Assembly: GCA_042408445.1 (NCBI GenBank) | Contig: JBHORC010000002.1 | Coordinates: 1 to 60,935 of the forward strand | DNA: 60,935 nucleotides | Direction: 5' to 3' | From: CF-46 sp042408445 | GTDB taxonomy: Bacteria; Chloroflexota; Limnocylindria; Limnocylindrales; CSP1-4 | In this document: positions 8,948 to 17,230 of the stretch, piece after piece | How the letters are laid out: every line of letters begins with the position of its first letter | How positions within the stretch are numbered: the stretch's first letter is position 1 | Made by a program: the position numbers and the translations under genes | The notes under the pieces: generated by a model | What the model was told of the DNA's origin: nothing | The model's input: the letters and a program-made list of their open reading frames with translations, nothing else | Databases searched by the model: none

Positions 8948-9826
8948 GTGACCCAGACCGCGCCGACCGCCTCGGATCCCTCTCCCGATCGCCCGCTCGT
9001 CAGCGTGGCATTCCCGGCCCGGGGCACCGCCGCCGCCGGCGCCGCCGCCGCCCCGGAACGCGCGACCGGCACCGGACCCCTCGACGGAGTCGCGCTCGTC
9101 ACGCTCGAACGGGCCGAGGTCCTCAACGCCCTGAGCTTCGACCTCCTCGATCAGCTCGCCGACGCCCTCGATCGGCTCGACCGCGACCCCGCCTGTCGCG
9201 CCATCGTCCTCACGGGATCCGGCGATCGAGCGTTCGCAGCCGGCGCCGACATCCGCGAGCTCGCGCGACAGACGCCGGTCAGCCTGCTCGTCGAGGACCG
9301 GTTCGCGGTCTGGGAGCGGATCGCGGCCGTTCGCACGCCGCTGATCGCCGCCGTCCGCGGCTTCGCCCTGGGTGGTGGCTGCGAGCTCGCGATGACGTGC
9401 GATCTGATCATCGCCGGCGACGACGCGCGGTTCGGCCAGCCGGAGATCAACCTCGGCGTCATGCCCGGCGCGGGCGGGACGCAGCGCCTGACGCGGGCGA
9501 TCGGCAAGGCCCGGGCGATGGACCTGATCCTGACCGGCCGAACGATCGACGCCGCCGAGGCCTTCGCCATCGGTCTGGTCAGCCGCGTCGTCCCCGCGGC
9601 GGAGACGCTCGATCAGGCGCTCGAGCTGGCCCGGATCATCGCCGCCCAGCCACCGGTCGCCGTCCTGGCCGCGAAAGAGGCGGTGAGGCTCGCAGACGAC
9701 CTGCCGCTTGCCGCAGGATTGCGCCACGAGCGCCGCGCATTCTTCGGCCTGTTCGCGACCGAGGACCAGACCGAGGGGATGGCCGCGTTCGTCGAGAAGC
9801 GACGGCCGACATGGAGGGGACGCTGA
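8948..9826 (+). CDS. paaF: Enoyl-CoA hydratase, PaaF-like
   Basis: 292 aa crotonase-family protein. The motifs are AFAAGADIREL (oxyanion hole), ALGGGCELAMTCDLI and GQPEINLGVMPGAGGTQRL, with both catalytic Glu positions of true hydratases present. The GTG start is 5 nt after GGAGG. A 40-45 residue Ala/Gly/Pro-rich N-terminal extension precedes the crotonase fold, longer than usual. In the phenylacetate pathway PaaF hydrates 2,3-dehydroadipyl-CoA. The assignment rests on the PaaG-like gene nearby and the paa locus at 52-59 kb, and a generic fatty-acid hydratase remains possible. Confidence 0.75.
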   Translation: MTQTAPTASDPSPDRPLVSVAFPARGTAAAGAAAAPERATGTGPLDGVALVTLERAEVLNALSFDLLDQLADALDRLDRDPACRAIVLTGSGDRAFAAGADIRELARQTPVSLLVEDRFAVWERIAAVRTPLIAAVRGFALGGGCELAMTCDLIIAGDDARFGQPEINLGVMPGAGGTQRLTRAIGKARAMDLILTGRTIDAAEAFAIGLVSRVVPAAETLDQALELARIIAAQPPVAVLAAKEAVRLADDLPLAAGLRHERRAFFGLFATEDQTEGMAAFVEKRRPTWRGR

Positions 9827-10650
9827 TGGAATTCGAGCGGCCGGACGCGCCCGCGATCGAGCCCGAGCCCGCCACCGAGCCGGAACCGGAGCTCCGCGAT
9901 CTCGCGGACGACTCGCCGGGGCTGCTCCGCGATACGGCGCCGGACGTCCTCGCCCCGATCGACGAGTCGTCGCCGGTGTCCGGCCACCAGCCGCCGCCGG
10001 CCGCGACCGGGTCCATCGCATCGTCCCCGGAGCACGATTGGGACACGGCTTCGAGCCTCCTGTTCCCGCTCCTCCGGCCGGCGGGGACACAGGGCCTCCC
10101 CCTCGCCGAGATCGACGCGGCCGTGCTTGCCGCGGACGCCGCCCGAAACCACTCGCAGCCGCTCGTCGATGAGGGGCCGGAAGGCCTTTCGGTCGTCTAT
10201 GCCCTCACCGCCGGCTCGTACGACATCATCGTCAATGCCGATCACCTCCTGTCCTGGGGTGTGATGCCGGAGGCGATCCAGGAGGCCGCGATGCGGAACC
10301 TCGCCGCCTGGTCCGCGACGGCGCCGTGGACCGACGAGGTTTCGGGCGAGCGGCGGCTGATCTCGAGCGACACCGGCGACGGCTGGGACGCTTCTCGCGT
10401 GCTGCTCCCCGAGGTGACCGAGAAGCTCGCCGCCGAGCTCGGCTCGACGGGCCGGATCCTCATCGGTCTTCCGGAGCGGCATCTGCTCGTCGCCGGCGCG
10501 CTGCGGGACGACGATCCGGAATTCGCGGCCCTCTTCGCCGACTTCGTCGTCGAGAGCTCCGGTGGCGCGGACGAGCCGATCGATCGGCGGATCTTCGAGA
10601 TCGTGGACGGCCGGCTCGTCGAGGCGAGCGTCGCTCCCGCTCCGGCCTGA
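9826..10650 (+). CDS. DUF1444-like (YtpQ-type) protein
   Basis: 274 aa. About 70 residues at the N-terminus are Pro/Glu-rich and low complexity. The remainder resembles the DUF1444 family, with LSVVYALTAGSYDIIVNADHL and the conserved ILIGLPERHLLVAG. The function of this family is not established. The ATG overlaps the PaaF-like stop (TGATG) and is preceded by GGAGGGG inside that gene, so the two are translationally coupled. An ATG five codons earlier is in frame but contains the Shine-Dalgarno itself. A DUF1444 protein between two crotonases is unusual. Confidence 0.7.
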   Translation: MEFERPDAPAIEPEPATEPEPELRDLADDSPGLLRDTAPDVLAPIDESSPVSGHQPPPAATGSIASSPEHDWDTASSLLFPLLRPAGTQGLPLAEIDAAVLAADAARNHSQPLVDEGPEGLSVVYALTAGSYDIIVNADHLLSWGVMPEAIQEAAMRNLAAWSATAPWTDEVSGERRLISSDTGDGWDASRVLLPEVTEKLAAELGSTGRILIGLPERHLLVAGALRDDDPEFAALFADFVVESSGGADEPIDRRIFEIVDGRLVEASVAPAPA

Positions 10651-10661
10651 CCGCGAGTTCG

Positions 10662-10675
10662 CACCCACGTGGGTG
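10662..10675. repeat. Perfect 14-bp palindrome over a start codon
   Basis: CACCCACGTGGGTG is self-complementary and spans the GTG start codon (10669) of the PaaG-like gene, in the 18-bp gap after the DUF1444 stop. It could be an operator or a hairpin that hides the start codon. Confidence 0.5.
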
Positions 10676-11445
10676 ACCTTCGCGTCGAGCAGGCCGATGG
10701 CGTCGCGACGCTGACGCTGGACCGACCCGCCGCGCTCAACGCCCTGACCGTCGGGCTGAAGGAAACCCTTCGATCGACGCTGGAGGAGCTCGGCCGGGAC
10801 GACTCCGTCCGGGCGATCATCCTCACCGGCGCCGGCCGCGCGTTCTGCGCCGGTCAGGACCTGCGCGAGCGACTGGAGCCGGTGGCGCTGCCCATCGCCG
10901 ACGAGATTCGCGCTCGATACAACCCGCTCGGGCTGGCGATGCTGCGCCTGCCGAAACCGATCATCGGGGCGATCAACGGGGTGGCCGCCGGCGCCGGTGT
11001 CTCACTCGCACTGGCATGTGACGTGCGCATCGCGACCGAGTCTGCGTCGTTCGCCCTCGCATTCGGACGGATCGGGCTGCTGCCCGACACGGGCGCGACC
11101 TGGCTCCTGCCTCGGCTCGTGGGATCGGCCAGGGCGATGGAGCTCGCGTTGCTCGACGAGCCACTGACGGCCGAGGCAGCGGCGGCGATCGGCCTTGTCG
11201 CGCGCGTCGTCCCGGCTGACCAGCTGGCCGGCGAGGCGATGTCCCTCGCCCAACGACTGGCGGCCGCGGCGCCACGCGCGATCGCCGCGACGAAAGCGGC
11301 GCTCCTCGCGTCGTGGGACGTCGATCTCGAGACCCAGCTCGAGACGGAGGCACGGCTGCAGGGGGAGCTCGGCGAGACGGCCGATCACCAAGAGGGGATC
11401 GCGGCGTTCCTGGAGCGTCGTCCCCCGCGCTTCACGCGTCGCTGA
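10669..11445 (+). CDS. paaG: Enoyl-CoA hydratase/isomerase, PaaG-like
   Basis: 258 aa crotonase. It has RAFCAGQDLRER and FGRIGLLPDTGATWLLPRLVG; the Asp in LLPDTG corresponds to the catalytic Asp of PaaG-type isomerases, and the GGCELA-type Glu is replaced (GAGVSLALACDV), so this is an isomerase rather than a hydratase. PaaG converts ring-1,2-epoxyphenylacetyl-CoA to oxepin-CoA. The GTG start has no clear Shine-Dalgarno and lies in a perfect palindrome. Pairing with a PaaF-like gene and the paaABCD locus in the same window supports the role. Confidence 0.8.
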   Translation: MGDLRVEQADGVATLTLDRPAALNALTVGLKETLRSTLEELGRDDSVRAIILTGAGRAFCAGQDLRERLEPVALPIADEIRARYNPLGLAMLRLPKPIIGAINGVAAGAGVSLALACDVRIATESASFALAFGRIGLLPDTGATWLLPRLVGSARAMELALLDEPLTAEAAAAIGLVARVVPADQLAGEAMSLAQRLAAAAPRAIAATKAALLASWDVDLETQLETEARLQGELGETADHQEGIAAFLERRPPRFTRR

Positions 11446-11502
11446 CGAGGCCCGCTCGCGCCCGCAACCGCCAACGTTCGGGAGCACGTGGCGGCGCCCC
11501 GG

Positions 11503-12612
11503 TCAGCCCCCGGACGCCGCCCGTGGCACTTGATCCTCCGCCAGCGCGGCGGTGCCGTTCCCGATGTGCTCGACGTCGTGCGGTCGCGGCCGCCGCGCGT
11601 CGTCCTCGGAGGCGACCGGCTCGGCCTCGGCGAATCCGGGCGTGTCCTCGATCTCGCTGAGCGTCAGGATCGCGGAGCGGATGATGTCCGCGCGCTCCGC
11701 GGAGTCACGCTCGCGTTCGTCGAAGCGCTCGGTCGTCTGCGTCGCTCCCCGCTTCCGGGCCGTGACCGCGAGCCGTCGGGCGAGGCTTGCCTTCTCCTCG
11801 AGCGATCGGATCGCCGCCCAGAGCGCAGCCTCCAGCCGCGCGTCCTGGCCGTGGTACAGGGACTCCGGCGAGTAGTTGTGGCCGACGCGACAGTGGAACC
11901 GGAAGACGCCGTTCTCCTCGAACTGCCGGAGCGCGCCGCCGCACTCGGGACAGACCAGATCGGTCGGGACGGATCGGGGAGCCTGCCGAGCCGGCGGTCG
12001 CAGACCCGCCGCATCGACGCGGACGAGGTCACCGAGCAGGTCGCCGATGTCGTCCGCGCTCACCACGTAGTCGACGGTCGTGTTCTCGATGGCGCTCTGG
12101 GGCATCGCCGGGCAGATCGCGTCGGCCGGATCCTGGGCGATCGTCACGCCGCCCGCGGCGTGGACCGCCGCCATCCCGGCGGTGCCGTCGTCGAGGGTTC
12201 CGGACAACAGGACACCGATGACACCGTCACCGAACGTCCGCGCGGCGGAGCGGAACAGCGGGTCGATGGCCGGGCGGACGCCATTTTCCTTCGGCCCTTC
12301 GACGAGCTTCAGCGCGTGGTCCGTGGCGATGACGTGCCGGTCCGGCGGCGCGGCGTAGATCGTGCCCGTCGCCAGGCGACGACCGTCGATCACCGGCTGC
12401 GCCGGCAGGGTTCCTGCGCGGGTGAGGATCTCCGGAAGCCGGCTCCGCGCCGTCGCCGAGAGGTGCAGGACGACGACGATCGGCGCCGGAAACGAGCTCG
12501 GGATGGTGCGGACGAGCCGCTGGAGCGCCTCGACACCGCCCGCCGACGCGCCCACCACCACGATCCGATCCGTCGTGGCGGGCAGCCGCTGCTCCTCCTC
12601 GGTTCCGTTCAT
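11503..12612 (-). CDS. cheB: Stand-alone CheB-type methylesterase with C-terminal zinc ribbon
   Basis: 369 aa. The CheB catalytic domain (about 15-195) keeps the triad: Ser23 in GASAGG, His50 in VVLHLS, and the Asp in SGTLDDGTAG. There is no receiver domain, so activity is not controlled by phosphorylation in cis. After a linker, CPECGGAL...FHCRVGHNYS near 220-245 forms a CxxC/CxxxH metal site, typical of the C-terminal domain of orphan CheBs. The likely reaction is deamidation or demethylation of a receptor glutamate, but no chemoreceptor or CheA is present here. It is divergent from the CheB-CheR fusion. Confidence 0.87.
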   Translation of the reverse strand: MNGTEEEQRLPATTDRIVVVGASAGGVEALQRLVRTIPSSFPAPIVVVLHLSATARSRLPEILTRAGTLPAQPVIDGRRLATGTIYAAPPDRHVIATDHALKLVEGPKENGVRPAIDPLFRSAARTFGDGVIGVLLSGTLDDGTAGMAAVHAAGGVTIAQDPADAICPAMPQSAIENTTVDYVVSADDIGDLLGDLVRVDAAGLRPPARQAPRSVPTDLVCPECGGALRQFEENGVFRFHCRVGHNYSPESLYHGQDARLEAALWAAIRSLEEKASLARRLAVTARKRGATQTTERFDERERDSAERADIIRSAILTLSEIEDTPGFAEAEPVASEDDARRPRPHDVEHIGNGTAALAEDQVPRAASGG

Positions 12613-12745
12613 TCGCGGCTACGATAGGAGGCGCCCGGCGGGGATCGGCGTGCCGCTCGGAACGCTCGGATTGCGGCCGCGCGACAAACCGGGTGTTCAC
12701 AGGGGGCCGGCGCCGCTCCCGCCCGCGAGCGTGACGAGAAGGAGC

Positions 12746-15319
12746 ATGGCGAGGACCGACGAACGCGTTTCGCAGCTCGTCATCATCGGCTCGTCGGCGG
12801 GCGGGATCGATGCGTTGTCCGAGGTCGTCCGGACGCTGCCGCCGGAGATGCCGGCGCCGGTTCTGATCGCCCAGCACCTGGATCCCAGCCGACCGAGCCA
12901 TCTGACCGAGATCCTCCGGCGGCAGAGCCGACTCCGGGTGGAGACCGTCGGCGACCGGGCGCGTCTCGAGCCCAACACAATCCTCGTCCTGCCGCCCGGC
13001 CAGCACGCGGAAGTCACCGATCATGAGGTCCGGCTGACCGGCGTCTCGGAGGACTCGCCGCGACCGTCGATCGACGCCCTGTTCTCCTCGGCGTCGCAGG
13101 TCTTCGGCGACGGATTGATCGGTGTCATCCTCACCGGCACGGGCCATGACGGAGCCGCCGGGGCGCGGGACATCAAGACGATGGGCGGGACGGTCGTCGT
13201 CCAGAACCCGGCCACGGCGTCGTATTCCGGAATGCCCCTGTCCATCGACCAGTCCTCGATCGACATCGTCGCGGAGCTCGAGGCGATCGGCCCCCTCCTG
13301 TACGAGCTGGTGTCCGGGACGAGCGAGCCGAGCCGGCCGGACGAGGAGCGGCTCCTGCGAGGGTTCCTGGATCAGCTCCGGGAACGGACCGGCATCGATT
13401 TCGCGAGCTACAAGCGGGCCACGATCATGCGGCGGCTGCAACGGCGGATGGTTGCCACCGGGTCGCCGACGCTGCGCGATTACATCCGGTATGTCCAGGC
13501 GAATCCGGACGAATCGCAACGCCTGACGGGCAGCTTCCTGATCAAGGTGACCGAGTTCTTCCGAGACCGGGACCTGTTCGAGCACCTCCGCGACACGGTC
13601 ATCCCGGCCCTGATCAAGGAGGCGCGCGAGAACGACAACGAGCTCCGGATCTGGTCGGCGGGGTGTGCGACCGGTGAGGAGGCCTACAGCCTCGCAATCC
13701 TCATCGTCGACGCCCTCGGGGACGAGCTGGGTTCGTTCCACGTCCGGATCTTCGCGACGGACGTGGATGCCGAGGCGATTGCCGTCGCGCGGCGTGGCGT
13801 CTACCCCGAATCCGCCGTGGCGGGTCTGCCCCGGGAGCTCGTGGAGCGCCATTTCAACGCGGGTCCGGACGGGTACGAGGTCCGGAAGACGATCCGCGGG
13901 ATCACGGTCTTCGGCCAGCACGACCTCGGCTCGCGGGCGCCGTTCCCGCGGGTCGACCTCGCACTGTGCCGGAACGTCCTCATCTATTTCACGACGGACC
14001 TGCAGCGACGCGCCCTGCAGCTGTTCGCCTTCGCCCTCCGCGATGGCGGCTACCTCGTCCTTGGCAAGGCCGAGTCGACGACCCCGCTCGCCGAGTATTT
14101 CGTGCTCGCCCATCCGCGGCTCAAGGTCTACCGGCGCCAGGGTGAGCGCGTCCTGATCCCGCCGACCCGGATCCGCGACCTGCCACCGACGGCTGCCCCG
14201 GCGCGGCCCGGCCGGCGGGCGGGCTGGATCGATTCGACCCTCGCCCGCTCACGCGAGGCTGGCCGACCGTCCGGTGGCGCGGACTACGCCGAGAACCTCC
14301 TGCTCCGCCTGCCGATCGGCGTCGTCGTCGTCGACCGCAAGTACGACATCCAGTCGATCAACGCGCAGGCGCGGCGGCTGCTCGCGATCCACGGCGCCGC
14401 GATCGGCAACGATCTCGTCCATCTGGTCCCGGCGGCCGCCTCCGAGGCGTGCCGGACCATCATCGATGCGACGTTCCGCGGCGAGGTGGCGGACGGGATG
14501 CTGACCGTTCCGGTCGTCCTCCCGACGGGGACCGAGTTGCGATCCGTGCGCGTGACGGGTCATCCGCTCCGTCCGGAGACCGCCGGCCCGGTTGCGGCCG
14601 CCACACTCCTCGTCGAGGACGTGACGCAGCGCGCTGCCCAGGAGCGCGGGCTCGAGGACGAGCTCGCCCGGGAGCGGGCCGAGCGCGTCGACATGATGGA
14701 ACGCGGCGAGCAGATCGCGGCCGCGCACGCGGGCCTCATCGAGGCGAACACGGAGCTCACGACGGACAACGCGGTGCTCCGCAGCGCGAACGAGGAGCTG
14801 CTCGTCGCGAACGAGGAGGTCCAGGCGGCGACCGAGGAGGTCGAGACGCTGAACGAGGAGCTCCAGGCGACGAACGAGGAGCTCGAGACGCTCAACGAGG
14901 AGCTCCAGGCGACCGTCGAGGAGCTGAACACGACGAACGACGACCTCCAGGCGCGAAGCATGGAGGCGTTCGCCGACACGGACCTCGGCTCGCGCGGGAT
15001 GCGCGTCCTGCTCTCGATGACCCGCCGCGTCCTCGAGGAGGACCGACCCGTCGGCATCCTCTCGCCCGATCCCGAGATGGACGTCAGCAATCGGTCCTTC
15101 CGCACCCTGTTCGACGGCACGACGATCACGACCGCGGCCGGCGAGGCCATCCCCGAGAAGGATCAGCCGCTGGCGAGGGCGCGGCGCGGCGAGCGATTCG
15201 AGACAGAGGTGACGGTCCGTCGTGGGCGGCGGGTCGTCGGCCGGTTCAAGCTTGCGTCGTCACCGCTCGCGTCCGCCGGGCGCGGCCCCGTCATGCTCGA
15301 GGCCACCGAGCTGACCTGA
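12746..15319 (+). CDS. CheB-CheR-PAS fusion signalling protein
   Basis: 857 aa. Order: CheB methylesterase (Ser17 in GSSAGG, His44 in AQHLD, Asp in GTGHDGAAG), CheR methyltransferase (about 200-460; FFRDRDLF, SAGCATGEEAYS SAM loop, CRNVLIYF), a PAS domain (about 515-630), a long heptad coiled coil (about 650-740, repeated NEELQAT-type units), and a PAS-like end. Many homologues continue into a histidine kinase; this one does not. AAGGAG precedes the ATG closely. With opposing esterase and methyltransferase activities in one chain, it probably sets the modification state of an unlinked receptor. Confidence 0.92.
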   Translation: MARTDERVSQLVIIGSSAGGIDALSEVVRTLPPEMPAPVLIAQHLDPSRPSHLTEILRRQSRLRVETVGDRARLEPNTILVLPPGQHAEVTDHEVRLTGVSEDSPRPSIDALFSSASQVFGDGLIGVILTGTGHDGAAGARDIKTMGGTVVVQNPATASYSGMPLSIDQSSIDIVAELEAIGPLLYELVSGTSEPSRPDEERLLRGFLDQLRERTGIDFASYKRATIMRRLQRRMVATGSPTLRDYIRYVQANPDESQRLTGSFLIKVTEFFRDRDLFEHLRDTVIPALIKEARENDNELRIWSAGCATGEEAYSLAILIVDALGDELGSFHVRIFATDVDAEAIAVARRGVYPESAVAGLPRELVERHFNAGPDGYEVRKTIRGITVFGQHDLGSRAPFPRVDLALCRNVLIYFTTDLQRRALQLFAFALRDGGYLVLGKAESTTPLAEYFVLAHPRLKVYRRQGERVLIPPTRIRDLPPTAAPARPGRRAGWIDSTLARSREAGRPSGGADYAENLLLRLPIGVVVVDRKYDIQSINAQARRLLAIHGAAIGNDLVHLVPAAASEACRTIIDATFRGEVADGMLTVPVVLPTGTELRSVRVTGHPLRPETAGPVAAATLLVEDVTQRAAQERGLEDELARERAERVDMMERGEQIAAAHAGLIEANTELTTDNAVLRSANEELLVANEEVQAATEEVETLNEELQATNEELETLNEELQATVEELNTTNDDLQARSMEAFADTDLGSRGMRVLLSMTRRVLEEDRPVGILSPDPEMDVSNRSFRTLFDGTTITTAAGEAIPEKDQPLARARRGERFETEVTVRRGRRVVGRFKLASSPLASAGRGPVMLEATELT

Positions 15320-15784
15320 TCTGGTCAGGTACCGGCGGAATCCGGCCCGTCGTCGTCGCTCTCGGCTAGCGGGTTCGCGGGTTCGCGGGTTCGCGGGTTC
15401 GTCGTCGCGCAGGATGGCCCGGTATCCCGCGACCCGCGCCGCCCCGAGCGAGCGCTCGAGCGCTCGCTGCGTAGAGCGAGTGGTCTCGCGGGCGTCGGCG
15501 AGGACCGCGTAGAGCCGCTCGCGGAGCTCGTTCGGGGACCGGACCCGTCCGTCGCGATAGACGTACCAGACCGCGGTCGGGTCGTCGTCGTAGCCACCCA
15601 GCGAGTCCCGAAGATGGATCTGGATGTTCCGGTAGACGCGGCGGAGGCGGCGCTCCACGAGCGTCACCGTGGCCCGGGCCTCCGGTGGCCCCTCGACATC
15701 GCGCAGCGCCGCCTCGACGTCACGCCGAAGCGTCACGTCGGAGCGAGGAAAGACGACGATGCCGAGGGTCGGTCGATCAGTCAT
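15260..15784 (-). CDS. Small hypothetical protein with a repeat-containing 3' end
   Basis: About 174 aa, not recognised. The N-terminus (MTDRPTLGIVVFPRSDVTL) has a beta strand, followed by charged helices and WYVYRDGRVRSPNELRERL; no membrane segment. Near residue 128 the gene carries four perfect 8-bp copies, which encode EPANPRTREPA. After the repeat the reading frame becomes Arg-rich and runs 60 bp into the antisense of the CheB-CheR gene. The frame used after the repeat depends on copy number. The ATG is 8 nt after AGGA. The N-terminal two thirds is probably a real gene; the C-terminus is doubtful. Confidence 0.5.
   Translation of the reverse strand: MTDRPTLGIVVFPRSDVTLRRDVEAALRDVEGPPEARATVTLVERRLRRVYRNIQIHLRDSLGGYDDDPTAVWYVYRDGRVRSPNELRERLYAVLADARETTRSTQRALERSLGAARVAGYRAILRDDEPANPRTREPASRERRRRAGFRRYLTRSGQLGGLEHDGAAPGGRER
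15369..15400. repeat. Tandem repeat, 4 x 8 bp
   Basis: GCGGGTTC repeated four times without mismatch, inside the 3' part of a minus-strand gene. The unit is not a multiple of three, so gain or loss of one copy changes the reading frame. Confidence 0.9.
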
Positions 15785-16028
15785 CCCGTGCGTCCTGGGG
15801 ACACAAGACGGTAGCGGTCTCCTCGCATCTGCACAAGCGATGAGGCATCGCGAACACGGCCGGAGCGATCGCAACGGCCGATCGATTTGGGGGCCGACCG
15901 CCCGGCTGGATCGCTGCCACGGAACCGCAACGTCGCCGCTCTCCCGGATGGAGCGGCCGGCCGAGCGTCCTGTCGACACTCGGGTTCCGGGCTTCGCTTC
16001 GACGGGCCCACGCTGGAAGGAGCACGAC

Positions 16029-16670
16029 ATGACCGATCAGAACGACCGGATGCAGGACGACCAGTCGGCCCAGGGCGGCAACGAGACCGGTGGCTCCGGC
16101 TCGGGCACCGGCGACGACAGCGGGATGGGCGGCAGCGCGGCGACGCGCGGCGCGGGCTCGGACTGGCTGCAGGGCCAGGGCCAGGGCGAGTCGCAGGGCT
16201 CCGAGACGTTCGGTGGCGCCGGCGACATCGACACGGCCAGCACCGGGACCGGCGGTATGGGCTCCGGCATGGGCTCCGGCATGGGCTCGCCCGACATGAC
16301 CTCGGGCGGCGCGAGCACGGGCTCCGGAATGGGCTCGGGCATGGGCGATGTCGGCGGCTCCGATCTCGGCAGCGAGAGCGACTCCGGCGGCAGCGGCTCG
16401 GGCTACGGCAGTGGCGTCAACCAGAGCCCGCTCGGCGGCGACGGCAGCACTTCCGGGATGACCGGCGGGGCCGAGGGCAGCGGCGGCAATCGCAGCGGCT
16501 CCGGGTCCGGCGGGCAGGGCGAGTTCGGACATGGACAGCGGCATCGGGACGCTGGACGACGAGACCTCGACCCGGGGCACCAACGGCTGACGACCGACGC
16601 AGGAACCGGGACCGGCGGCCGTCTGCCGCCGGTCCCGCCATGTTCGAGCCCGGCATGGCGAACGCCCTGA
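16029..16670 (+). CDS. Gly/Ser-rich low-complexity protein
   Basis: 213 aa in the annotated frame, with AAGGAG upstream of the ATG. The composition is Gly, Ser, Met, Asp and Gln, with short repeats such as MGSGMGSGMGS encoded by 12-bp tandem units near 16259-16294. No fold or signal peptide is visible. The last 45 residues switch to a basic, Pro/Arg-rich stretch that overlaps the next gene. The +1 frame from about 16525 instead gives an acidic ending MDSGIGTLDDETSTRGTNG with a stop at 16588-16590, which resembles the rest of the protein better. A frameshift near 16520 is possible. Function unknown. Confidence 0.55.
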   Translation: MTDQNDRMQDDQSAQGGNETGGSGSGTGDDSGMGGSAATRGAGSDWLQGQGQGESQGSETFGGAGDIDTASTGTGGMGSGMGSGMGSPDMTSGGASTGSGMGSGMGDVGGSDLGSESDSGGSGSGYGSGVNQSPLGGDGSTSGMTGGAEGSGGNRSGSGSGGQGEFGHGQRHRDAGRRDLDPGHQRLTTDAGTGTGGRLPPVPPCSSPAWRTP

Positions 16671-17230
16671 GCGAGTCGGGCGCCGCGGCGGTGCGGCCGT
16701 TCGAGGGCGACCTCTACTGCCACGCCCCGGCCGATCGCCCCTTCGATGTCGAGGCCCTCGCCCGCGAGGACGACGGCGAGGACCGCTGGAGCGCGCCGGG
16801 GACCTCGACGATCTATCTCGCCGGCGACCGGCTCGTGGCCGCAGCCGAATACGCCCGCCACGGACCACGCGACGACCGCGGCGACCAGCGCCGCCTGGTG
16901 AAGCTTCGGGTGCGCGGGGTCCGGCTGCTCGACGTCCGGGATCCCGCCGTCCAGACGGGACTCGGCGACGAGGACGACCCGATCGCCTGGCTCGACCCCG
17001 ACCGCGCGCGCGACGCTGGCCGCCGGATTCGCGAGGCCGGCATCTGCGACGGATTGATCGTCCCGTCGATGGCATTCGTCGACCGCGCCGACGTCTTCAA
17101 CGTGGTCCTGTTCCGGGAGGCGATCGCGGGACCGCTCACCGCCACGCTGGGCGAGCCTCGCGACGTCGGCCGGATCGAGCTGTCAGCCGAGCACGACGAG
17201 CCGGACACCGAACGATCCCACGGCGACTAG
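16640..17230 (+). CDS. RES domain protein (NAD-degrading toxin family)
   Basis: 196 aa. The fold signature is visible: LYCHAPADRPF, DRWSAPGTSTIYLAGDRLVAAAEYARH with the conserved Arg and Glu of the RES motif, RRLVKLRVRGVRLLDVRDP, and CDGLIVPSMAF with the conserved Ser. RES proteins act as NAD+ phosphorylases or glycohydrolases and are usually paired with an Xre/MbcA-type antitoxin. No such partner is adjacent; the upstream gene is a Gly/Ser-rich protein. The length fits a full RES domain with a small N-terminal extension. It ends tail-to-tail with the cupin gene, sharing the 4-bp CTAG that holds both stops. Confidence 0.72.
   Translation: MFEPGMANALSESGAAAVRPFEGDLYCHAPADRPFDVEALAREDDGEDRWSAPGTSTIYLAGDRLVAAAEYARHGPRDDRGDQRRLVKLRVRGVRLLDVRDPAVQTGLGDEDDPIAWLDPDRARDAGRRIREAGICDGLIVPSMAFVDRADVFNVVLFREAIAGPLTATLGEPRDVGRIELSAEHDEPDTERSHGD

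Noticed and set aside
15369..15400. Repeat array considered as CRISPR
   Set aside because: 8-bp units are directly tandem with no spacers and no cas genes.
16029..16670. Gly/Ser-rich gene as antitoxin of the RES protein
   Set aside because: No helix-turn-helix or Xre/MbcA-like pattern.
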